A DNA stretch of 64,000 bases from Pseudomonas libanensis. GTDB taxonomy: Bacteria > Pseudomonadota > Gammaproteobacteria > Pseudomonadales > Pseudomonadaceae. Each line of letters opens with the position of its first letter. The stretch's first letter is position 1. The DNA is taken from NCBI RefSeq assembly GCF_001439685.1, contig NZ_JYLH01000006.1, positions 279,253 through 343,252 of the forward strand, read 5' to 3'. This document shows, one piece after another, positions 33,781 through 41,064 of this stretch. The notes under the pieces are model-generated. The model was not told where the DNA came from and searched no databases. It worked only from the letters and a program-made list of their open reading frames with translations. The translations under genes were made by a program, and so were the position numbers.

Positions 33781-35928
33781 ATGACATCTGAACTGTCTAT
33801 CCAGCCGCTGCGTCGTCCTCTCGGTTGGCGGGCCAACGTATTGACCCAAGCCATGGCGCTGACCTTGTCCAGCCAGATGTGTGCGGCCTATGCCGCTGAC
33901 CATCAACCGGCCGCCAGCGCCGAGACCATCGAGCTGGCACCGGTGACGGTGAGTGCCCGATTGAATCAGGAAAGTGCCAAGGACATTCCGTTCGGCCTTT
34001 CGGTGCTCGATGGGCAAACCCTGGAGACCCGCCGCCTGCGCACCCTGGAAGAGGCCTTGCGCACCACGCCGGGGGTGGATGTGAACTCCTGGGGCGGCGC
34101 CAACGATGCCAATGTGCGTATCCGTGGGGTCGGCTCGCTGAACCAGATGAGCATGGACGACGGTTCGGTGGTGCTGAACGTGGACGGGGTGCCGATGTCA
34201 GTGCGCAACGCGGCCATGGCCACCCTCGACGTGCAGCAAGTGGAAGTGCTCAAGGGCCCCCAAGGCACGCTGTTCGGGCGTAACAGCGAAGCGGGGGCGA
34301 TCAACGTCACCACCCGCAAGCCCACTCGCGAGCTGGAAGGATATGTGCGCGGCGAAGCGGGCAACCAGGGCCAGTTCATGACCGAAGGCGCAGTGGGCGG
34401 GCCGCTGACCGACTCCCTGGCCGGGCGTATTGCGGTGCGGCGCAGCGGCTTTGATAACTGGGTCGACGACCAACAGGACGGCGACCCCCTGACCAAGCCA
34501 CGCGACCTGGCCCTGCGCGGCAGCCTGCTGTGGGACAACGACGAAGACACCACCGGCCTGCTGACCGTCGAGCGCCAGCGCGCTGACCACTATGCCGGCT
34601 CGGAGATCCTGCGGCCATTCGGCAATCGTCCCAGCCTCGACTACACCCCCGGCACCTTCGATAGCAACAAGAAGACCAACGAGCGTTATTCCTTCGAGCT
34701 CAACCACGACCTGGCCCAGGCCCGGATCACCTCGATCAGCGCCTACACCAGCACCGACTTCAAGGCGATCAAGGGCTATGATCGCAACATCACCCAGGCG
34801 TTGTACGGCCAACCCTTCGAGTACCTGGTCGAAGACGCGGCCCATGAGCGGGTCTGGAGCCAGGACCTGCGCCTGGGCTCCCTGGCGGATGCCGAGGTGT
34901 TCTGGGTGAGCGGGGTGAACCTGTCCCGTTCAGAGCGCAGCTTCGATTCCACCAACTTCACCAACGGCGCCAGGCAGATGCGCGACTTCACCACCAACAG
35001 CTATGCCGCCTACGGCGAAGTAACCTTCCCGATTGCCGAGGATTGGAAACTCACCACCGGCCTGCGTCACACCTGGGACCGCAAGACCTATGGTGCCGAC
35101 TACAGCAGCGGCGGCAACCAGGTCAGCGACAGTCGTCGCTTGCAGGACGACTACAACACCGGGCGCGTGGCCCTGAGCTACGCATGGACGCCGCAGACCA
35201 ACCTGTATGCGGTGTTGTCGCGGGGCTATAAGTCGGCCGGGTTCAACGATTACGCCACCTCAGTCAAGGACAGCGAGCCTTACAAGGCGGCCAAGGTGAA
35301 CTCCGCCGAAGTCGGCTTCAAGCATGAAAGCGAAGGCGGTGCGTTGAGCCTGGAAGGCGCGTTGTTCATCACCCGTGTGCAGGATGACCACCTGTTGGGG
35401 TACGACTTCAAAAGCATGGCAGTCAGCGCTGTGAATGCCGACACCCGCAGCAAAGGCGCTGAGTTGTCGAGCACCTGGCACGTCACCGATGAGCTGACCC
35501 TGGGCAGTGCCATCAGCTACACCAACGCAGTGGTCACCTCGGACGCGCCGGGGGTTTCCGGCGGTGATGTGGCCAAGGGCAGCCGTGTGCCGGATGTGCC
35601 GTTGTGGAGTGGCAATTTCAGCGTGGCCTGGAACAAACCCCTGGGTGAACTGCTGGGCTTGCCCGCGCCGCGCTTGAACACCTTGCTCAACTACCGCGTG
35701 CAGAAAAACCGCCCGGCTGATCCGCAGAACCACTATGACCTCCAGGGTTACGCCAAGTTGGACTTGCACCTGGGTGTGGAGAGCGGTGGCTCGGAAGTTT
35801 ATTTGTGGGGCGATAACCTGCTGGATGCACGGTATGACCTGTATGGCGCGTACTCCACCGACACGGTGCTGACCGGGATGCCGGGGCGCGGACGTTCGGC
35901 GGGAGTGGGGTATAGCTACCAGTTCTGA
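33781..35928 (+). CDS. TonB-dependent siderophore receptor (FyuA-like), copy 1
   Basis: 715 residues. Start at ATG 33781 with GGAG 7 bp upstream. A cleavable signal is likely, ending near CAAYA-AD. A TonB-box region ELAPVTVSA follows, then the plug domain (LRTTPGVDVNSWGG, RIRGVGSL, VDGVPMS, VEVLKGPQGTLFGRNSEAGAINVTTR) and a 22-strand barrel ending in the C-terminal aromatic GVGYSYQF. Same-strand with the ABC ATPase/permease genes, which suggests co-transcription. Plug features match the FyuA/catecholate group. As the receptor nearest the operon it is the leading candidate for import of the ferric siderophore made here. Confidence 0.88.
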   Translation: MTSELSIQPLRRPLGWRANVLTQAMALTLSSQMCAAYAADHQPAASAETIELAPVTVSARLNQESAKDIPFGLSVLDGQTLETRRLRTLEEALRTTPGVDVNSWGGANDANVRIRGVGSLNQMSMDDGSVVLNVDGVPMSVRNAAMATLDVQQVEVLKGPQGTLFGRNSEAGAINVTTRKPTRELEGYVRGEAGNQGQFMTEGAVGGPLTDSLAGRIAVRRSGFDNWVDDQQDGDPLTKPRDLALRGSLLWDNDEDTTGLLTVERQRADHYAGSEILRPFGNRPSLDYTPGTFDSNKKTNERYSFELNHDLAQARITSISAYTSTDFKAIKGYDRNITQALYGQPFEYLVEDAAHERVWSQDLRLGSLADAEVFWVSGVNLSRSERSFDSTNFTNGARQMRDFTTNSYAAYGEVTFPIAEDWKLTTGLRHTWDRKTYGADYSSGGNQVSDSRRLQDDYNTGRVALSYAWTPQTNLYAVLSRGYKSAGFNDYATSVKDSEPYKAAKVNSAEVGFKHESEGGALSLEGALFITRVQDDHLLGYDFKSMAVSAVNADTRSKGAELSSTWHVTDELTLGSAISYTNAVVTSDAPGVSGGDVAKGSRVPDVPLWSGNFSVAWNKPLGELLGLPAPRLNTLLNYRVQKNRPADPQNHYDLQGYAKLDLHLGVESGGSEVYLWGDNLLDARYDLYGAYSTDTVLTGMPGRGRSAGVGYSYQF

Positions 35929-35946
35929 GGTAGCCACTCGGTGCAA

Positions 35947-35974
35947 TGTGGGAGGGGGCTTGCCCCCGATGGCG
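35947..35974 (+). repeat. REP element, left copy
   Basis: Core GGGGGCTTGCCCCC with flanks ATGTGGGA and GATGGCGG, the common fluorescent-Pseudomonas REP. An inverted copy lies at 36407-36436. It sits just after the receptor stop and can form a hairpin. Confidence 0.85.
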
Positions 35975-35999
35975 GCCTGACAGTTGACCAGGATGTTGG

Positions 36000-36350
36000 A
36001 TCAGACCGAGTACATATCCATTATTTAGGTAACGGCCACTATTGGTTCCGCTTTTACAGCGGGTCACTTTGAAAAGCGCAAAGTAACCAAACGCTCTTGC
36101 CCCACCACTCGGCACCTCGCTCAGGCTCGGTGTGCCCGTAATCCGCCATGGATTTGGGGGGCCGCCGCCACGCGCCATCCATGGCGCGGGGCGGCTAAAC
36201 CGGCATCCCTGCCGGTTTACCCCCCAGATCCCTGTCGAATTCCGGCCAGCGTGGTTTAACGGGGCGCCTAAGATCAAGATCAAAAGCAGATCAAGATCAA
36301 GAGCGGCTCGCTGCGCATCGTGGTTACTGACGGTGGCTACGTAAGAGTCG
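36000..36350. repeat. Intergenic repeat-like stretch between two receptor genes
   Basis: No gene is visible in the 543 bp between the two receptor genes. Internal symmetry is strong: TAAACCGGCA-TCCC-TGCCGGTTTA at 36196-36219 is a perfect 10-bp stem with a 4-nt loop, and CCATGGA near 36146 pairs with TCCATGG near 36177. AGATCAAGATCAA is tandemly repeated near 36269-36302. From memory this type of sequence (starting AAAGCGCAAAGTAACCAAACGCTCTTGCCCC) occurs between genes across the P. fluorescens group. The REP pair encloses it. Confidence 0.6.
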
Positions 36351-36406
36351 TGTAGATACTCATGCCAAGATGAGGGAGTGTCAGTGAACACATCTGAGGC
36401 TGACAC

Positions 36407-36436
36407 ACCGCCATCGGGGCAAGCCCCCTCCCACAT
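36407..36436 (-). repeat. REP element, right inverted copy
   Basis: Reverse complement of the left REP (ATGTGGGAGGGGGCTTGCCCC GATGGCGG, one C shorter). With the copy at 35947 it brackets about 430 bp of repeat sequence. It lies 36 bp beyond the end of the second receptor gene. Confidence 0.85.
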
Positions 36437-36471
36437 TTGGACGGCGTACAGTCAATCGAATCGCCGTCAGT

Positions 36472-38589
36472 TCAGAATTGATAGGTATAGCCCACGCCCA
36501 AGGTACGCCGACGCGATGGCCCACCATAGGCCACCGGGTCACTGTAGAAACCATAGGTGTCATACGTCTGGTTCAACAGGTTGTCGGCAAACGCATACAC
36601 CTCGCCAAATTTGCTCTCCAGCCCCGCCCTCAGATCAAGCTTTTCATAGTTATCCAGGTTGAAATGATTCTGCGGATCGGCCGCGCGTTCGCCCACCAGG
36701 TGGTAGTTGAGGCTGGTGTTGAGGGTGGTTTCGCCGAGGCTGGCGAGACTGCCTAAAGGCTGTTTCCAGCTGGCGTTAAAGTTGCCGCTCCAGCGCGGCA
36801 CATCCGGGGTGCGGTTGCCGGCGGCAACGTCACCGGCCTGGATGCCTTGCACACCGCTGGTGACCTTGGCATCGAGGTAGGTGGCGCTGGCAGCCAGGGT
36901 CAGGCCGTAGTCGAAGCGCCAGCTGCCTTCCAGCTCGGCGCCGCGGGTGCGGGTGTCGGCGTTGAAGGCGTTGGTGGCGAAAGTCGCGGCGTCGTAGCCG
37001 AGCAAGTGGTCGTCGTGCACACGGGTGTAGAACAGCGCGCCGTTGAGGCTGCCGCGACGGTCCTCTGTCTCGCTCTTGAAGCCAAGTTCAGCGGCCTTGC
37101 TGACGGCGGCCTTGTAGGGCGCGCTGTCGCTGACCTGGGAGGCATAGTCATTGAACCCGCCGGATTTATACCCCCGCGCCAGTTGCACGTAGACGTTGGT
37201 CTGCGCGGTGATCGCGTAACTCAGGGCGGCGCGGCCGGTGCCGTAATGGTCGGTGAGTTTGCGTGAGTCATCCACGGCGCTCGAACCTGCGAAGTATTGG
37301 CCGTCGTACGTCTTGCGGTCCCATGAGTGGCGATAACCGGTGGTGAGTTTCAGGCGTTCGGTCAGCGGGAACGTCACTTCGCCGTAGCCGGCATAGGTGG
37401 TGGTGGTGAAGTCGCGGAACTTGGCGCCGGAGGTACCGTAGGTATTGCGCGGGGTGTCGTAGCTGCGCTCGTTGCGGCTGGCGGCGACGCCTGCGACCCA
37501 GAACACGTCAGCGTCGGGCAGTGAGCCCAGGTGCAGGTCCTGGCTCCAGCTGCGCTCGAAGGATTTGTCCACCACCCAGAACTCGCCGGGCGTGCCATAG
37601 AGCGCGCCCATCAGCTTGCTGTCGTAGGCGATCAAGCCGGTGAAGTCGGCGGTGCCAGTGGCGGTGGTGGAGGTCAGGCGGCTGTTGGCGAAGTCATGCT
37701 CTACCTTGATCGTGTAGCGCTCGGTGGTCTTGCCATTGTCGTCGAACAGGCCGGGGGTCAGGTCCAGGCTCGGGTGGCTGCCGTAGGGGCGCAGTACCAG
37801 GGAGTTAGTGGCGCGTTCGGTCTGCTGGCGTTCGGCGCTGAACAGTATGTGGGTGTCATCGTTGAGGTCCCACAGCAAGCTGCCGCGATAGGCATCATTG
37901 CGCGGTTTGGTGATGGGGTGGTTGGTCTGGTCGTTGTCGATCCAACTGTCGTAACCGGCACGGCGCACCGCCAGGCGGGCGCTGAAGCTGTCACTGAGCG
38001 GCCCGCCAATGGCGCCTTCGGTGAGGAACTGGCCTTGCTGGCCGACTTCGCCACGTACATAGCCTTGCAGGTCGCGGGTGGGTTGGCGGGTGGTGATATT
38101 CACCGCGCCGGCCTGGCCAATCGCACCGGACAGAGTGCCCTGGGGGCCCTTGAGCACTTCGATGCGGTCCACATCGAGGGTGCCAAAGCCCAGGCTGCGC
38201 GACGACACCGGCACGCCGTCGATGTTGAACGCCACCGAGCTGTCATCCATGGACATCTGGTACAGCGAACCCACGCCGCGGATCAGCACGTTGAAATCAT
38301 TTGGTCCGCCTGAGGAATTGACGCTGACCCCGGAGGTGTTGCGCAGCGCGCTTTCCAGGGTGTCGAGGCGTTGGCTGCGCAGTTCTTCGCCACTGGTCAC
38401 ACTGACGCTGATCGGCACTTCCTTGGGGTCTTCCTTGGCCATGCGCGCAGTCACCGTCGAGGCGGGCAATTGCAGGGGCTCGCTGGCGGCGAAGGCTGAT
38501 GGAGACAGTGTCAGTGCAATTGCTATTGTTATAGTATTACATTTGTAGCAAGATTGGCGGGTAGCCGTCGTGTTGCATCGTGCAGACAT
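36472..38589 (-). CDS. TonB-dependent siderophore receptor, copy 2 (paralogue)
   Basis: 705 residues from the ATG at 38589 (AAGG 8 bp upstream; the in-frame start at 38631 is less supported). A signal peptide ends near SAFA-AS. Plug motifs mirror those of the 33781 receptor almost word for word: LRNTSGVSVNSSGG, LIRGVGSLYQMSMDDSSV, IDGVPVSSR, VEVLKGPQGTLSG, INITTRQPTRDLQGYVRGE. The barrel also aligns (LARGYKSGGFNDYAS, HLLGYD, TRGAELE) and ends VGYTYQF. The plug reads GAIGQAGAV where copy 1 has GRNSEAGAI. It is divergent from the AraC regulator over a Fur-like site. A second receptor could take up the same siderophore, a processed form or a related xenosiderophore. Confidence 0.87.
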   Translation of the reverse strand: MSARCNTTATRQSCYKCNTITIAIALTLSPSAFAASEPLQLPASTVTARMAKEDPKEVPISVSVTSGEELRSQRLDTLESALRNTSGVSVNSSGGPNDFNVLIRGVGSLYQMSMDDSSVAFNIDGVPVSSRSLGFGTLDVDRIEVLKGPQGTLSGAIGQAGAVNITTRQPTRDLQGYVRGEVGQQGQFLTEGAIGGPLSDSFSARLAVRRAGYDSWIDNDQTNHPITKPRNDAYRGSLLWDLNDDTHILFSAERQQTERATNSLVLRPYGSHPSLDLTPGLFDDNGKTTERYTIKVEHDFANSRLTSTTATGTADFTGLIAYDSKLMGALYGTPGEFWVVDKSFERSWSQDLHLGSLPDADVFWVAGVAASRNERSYDTPRNTYGTSGAKFRDFTTTTYAGYGEVTFPLTERLKLTTGYRHSWDRKTYDGQYFAGSSAVDDSRKLTDHYGTGRAALSYAITAQTNVYVQLARGYKSGGFNDYASQVSDSAPYKAAVSKAAELGFKSETEDRRGSLNGALFYTRVHDDHLLGYDAATFATNAFNADTRTRGAELEGSWRFDYGLTLAASATYLDAKVTSGVQGIQAGDVAAGNRTPDVPRWSGNFNASWKQPLGSLASLGETTLNTSLNYHLVGERAADPQNHFNLDNYEKLDLRAGLESKFGEVYAFADNLLNQTYDTYGFYSDPVAYGGPSRRRTLGVGYTYQF

Positions 38590-38674
38590 GATGGGACCTT
38601 GACTGAGAATTCTGATCGGCGCGCGGTGCACAGGGGCAGCGGCGGTTTGGTGTAGCGTTTGCGGCGCGCCAAAT

Positions 38675-38693
38675 GCTAATAATTATCAATTGC
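38675..38693 (+). promoter_or_regulatory. Fur-box-like site between receptor 2 and the AraC regulator
   Basis: GCTAATAATTATCAATTGC agrees with the Fur consensus at 13 of 19 positions. It is 86 bp from the receptor start and 60 bp from the regulator start, so Fur could repress both divergent genes. Confidence 0.65.
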
Positions 38694-38752
38694 GCACATC
38701 TACCCCAATGTGATCTGATTCGAGCCGTATCCGGTCAGCCAGGAGATTTACG

Positions 38753-39736
38753 ATGTCAGCCGTTCAAGGAGGCGCAGGGGAGCCGATGCCGGTCTCGCGA
38801 ATCATTACGGGAGGCTATGGAAGCGATCTCGGGCCAGGGGCGCATTGCCGGGTCACCCGCATGACGCTGCAGGAGGGCCTGGATATCGTGCGCTGGCAAA
38901 GTACGTTCGAGCAGCCGGTGGAACTACCGTTGCAGGACGACAGCGAGTGCATTCACTTCAGCTTCACCAACCTGCTCAAGGGCAAGGCCGCGTGCAGCTT
39001 TCGCGATGGGCGTCGGCAACGGCGCTACGCGATTGACGAAGGCGCGGGCAGCATCAGCTATGGCCGCTGCCGCCATGGCCTTTATCACCAGCACGGCGAG
39101 ATCGACAACATCACGGTCATGATCCGCCCCGAACTGCTGACCCAGTGGGAACTGAAACTCGACCCGCTGCTGAACCAGGCGTTGGCTTGCGAGCAGTGCT
39201 TTCTCGACGGCCATCGCAGCGGTGAAATGAGCGCCACTGCACATATGCTTGGCCTGGCCATGGATCAAGGCGCCAGCCTGCCATCGGTCCAGCCACGCAG
39301 CAGCCTGTGGTTGTATGGGCAAAGTGTCACGTTGGTGAGTTTGTTCCTGGAAGCGCGCCAGGATGCGGAATGCACCTGCCGTGTCAGCCACACCGACCGC
39401 CAGCGGCTGGTGCGGGCCCGCGATCGTTTGCTCGCCGACCTGGGCAAGGCGCCGAGCCTGTCGGAGTTGGCCCGCGAATCCGGCCTGAGCCAGCCCAAGC
39501 TCACCCGCGGGTTTCGTCAACTGTTCTCCAACAGTGTCTATGGCGTGTTCCAGCAGATGCGTATGATCCAGGCGCGCAGCCGCTTGATGAACGGCGACGA
39601 ATCAGTGATGCGCATCGCCTCGGACCTGGGTTATGCCAACGCCAGTCATTTCGCCACGGCGTTTCGCAAGCAGTTTGGGATCAACCCGTCGATGCTCAAG
39701 AACGGTGGCCGTGGCAAATCCTTGGGCGCCGGCTGA
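38753..39736 (+). CDS. pchR: AraC-family siderophore activator (PchR/YbtA type)
   Basis: 327 residues from the ATG at 38753 with AGGAG at 7 bp. The N-terminal sensor half includes IHFSFTNLLKGKAACSF and ISYGRCRHGLYHQHGEIDNITVMIRPELL, as in PchR-type regulators that bind the ferric siderophore. The C-terminal AraC domain has LSELARESGLSQPKLTRGFRQLF and VMRIASDLGYANASHFATAFRKQFGINPS. These proteins switch on synthesis and receptor genes when the cytoplasmic ferric siderophore is present. It is the only specific regulator near the cluster, divergent from receptor 2. Symbol given by family, not by proven orthology. Confidence 0.85.
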   Translation: MSAVQGGAGEPMPVSRIITGGYGSDLGPGAHCRVTRMTLQEGLDIVRWQSTFEQPVELPLQDDSECIHFSFTNLLKGKAACSFRDGRRQRRYAIDEGAGSISYGRCRHGLYHQHGEIDNITVMIRPELLTQWELKLDPLLNQALACEQCFLDGHRSGEMSATAHMLGLAMDQGASLPSVQPRSSLWLYGQSVTLVSLFLEARQDAECTCRVSHTDRQRLVRARDRLLADLGKAPSLSELARESGLSQPKLTRGFRQLFSNSVYGVFQQMRMIQARSRLMNGDESVMRIASDLGYANASHFATAFRKQFGINPSMLKNGGRGKSLGAG

Positions 39737-39744
39737 AGCTGCCG

Positions 39745-41010
39745 TTAGAACACCGCTTTGACCTGCAGGCCCAGCACCAGTGCGTTGTCGATGTTGTCGC
39801 CGGAAAACGCCCCCGGCTCGATGATGTATTGCACATCCGGGCGCAGGGTCAGCCATGGCGTGGCCTGGTAGCCATAACTGAGTTCGATCAGCTGTTCGGC
39901 TGTGTCCAGGTCCGGGTAGGCCGTGCCTGCGTTGAACGCTGCCAGCTCTTGCACATCGCGGCTGCGGGGGTTGGGTACCGCACGGCCATAACCCAGGGCG
40001 ACCGTATCCCGCGGGCGACCTTCGAGCGGCTTGTACAGCACCACGCCCGCGCCATACCACTTGGTGAATGGCGACGCGGCTTCGCTGGCGGCGGAGTACT
40101 GGCCAAAGGCGTGCAGGCTGCGACCTTCCGATGACCCGGAAGCCCACACGGCCTGATCGATCAGCAGGTAGTGGCCGCCACGGCCGCTGACCTTCTTATT
40201 GCTGCCGATACGCTTCACATCGGAGCTGTCGTAGTAATACCCCAGCTTGTATTCACCCGGCAGGGCGCCTGTGTGCTTGTAGATCAGCTCGATGGGCACC
40301 ACGGTACCGGTGGTGTGCTTGGGGCCCACATGCCAGGCGCGGCTGGCGTTGCCGTTACTGGAAGGGTCGACATTGAACGCCGCCACGCGCAGCTGCCAGT
40401 TTGGCGAAAAGTCATATTTCACCCGTGCGCCCAGGTGCGCATTCGGGTAGTTGGCCCAACCGCTGCCGCCGGACATGTTCAGCGGATGCCCGCAGAAACC
40501 GGCGTTCATGAAGTTGCACAGGATGCCGCTGTCCAGGCCGCCCAGGTCGTTGCCCATGGCCATATAGCCGAGTTTCACATTCAGCGCGGGGGTGAACAGC
40601 GTGCGCTCGTAGCTCAGCTCGGTGAGGCGGGTGTAGAGGCCGCCGTAGTTTTCCTGGATCGGCAGGCGGTTGCCGACCAGATCCTCGGAAGCACTGTTGC
40701 CGCGGCGGTCATTGATGGTCAGTTGGATACGGTCGCCGTTGTTGAAACCGTAGAGCTTGCCCAGGTCGAACTGCACGCCGAGCTTGAGGTTTTGCGAGTA
40801 GCGTGCCGAACGATGCTGGCCGCCGTGAGCGTTGTAGGCGGTCTCGCCGCTGTAGTCGCCGGTAAAACGCACACCTTGTGCGTCGAGTTCGCGACGCAGG
40901 CCGCCCCAATCGCCGGTCAGGGTAGTGTCGTCGGCTTGGGCGGGCAGGGCGGCAGTCAGGGCCAGGCCCAGCACCAGGCGGCCAAAGGACGTATGAGAAG
41001 TAGGGGTCAT
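39745..41010 (-). CDS. oprB: Carbohydrate-selective porin OprB
   Basis: 421 residues from the ATG at 41010 (the GTG at 41028 is less likely). A signal peptide ends near ALPAQA-DD. Mature protein opens LTGDWGGLRRELDAQGVRFTGDYSGE, the OprB signature, continues with a beta-barrel pattern (GLYTRLTELSYERTL, GYQATPWLTLRPDVQYI) and ends in Phe (LQVKAVF). Outer-membrane uptake of glucose and other sugars. It follows gcd by 54 bp on the same strand, so glucose enters through OprB and is oxidised in the periplasm by Gcd. It is convergent with pchR, 8 bp apart. Confidence 0.93.
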   Translation of the reverse strand: MTPTSHTSFGRLVLGLALTAALPAQADDTTLTGDWGGLRRELDAQGVRFTGDYSGETAYNAHGGQHRSARYSQNLKLGVQFDLGKLYGFNNGDRIQLTINDRRGNSASEDLVGNRLPIQENYGGLYTRLTELSYERTLFTPALNVKLGYMAMGNDLGGLDSGILCNFMNAGFCGHPLNMSGGSGWANYPNAHLGARVKYDFSPNWQLRVAAFNVDPSSNGNASRAWHVGPKHTTGTVVPIELIYKHTGALPGEYKLGYYYDSSDVKRIGSNKKVSGRGGHYLLIDQAVWASGSSEGRSLHAFGQYSAASEAASPFTKWYGAGVVLYKPLEGRPRDTVALGYGRAVPNPRSRDVQELAAFNAGTAYPDLDTAEQLIELSYGYQATPWLTLRPDVQYIIEPGAFSGDNIDNALVLGLQVKAVF

Positions 41011-41064
41011 GCGCAGGGTTCCAGGCACAGAGCGCGGTGCCGGAGCACCGCGCGAACAGAGGGG

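Noticed and set aside
36132..36662. Small open frames between and at the end of the receptor genes
   Set aside because: They fall in REP and other repeat DNA or run antisense to receptor 2.
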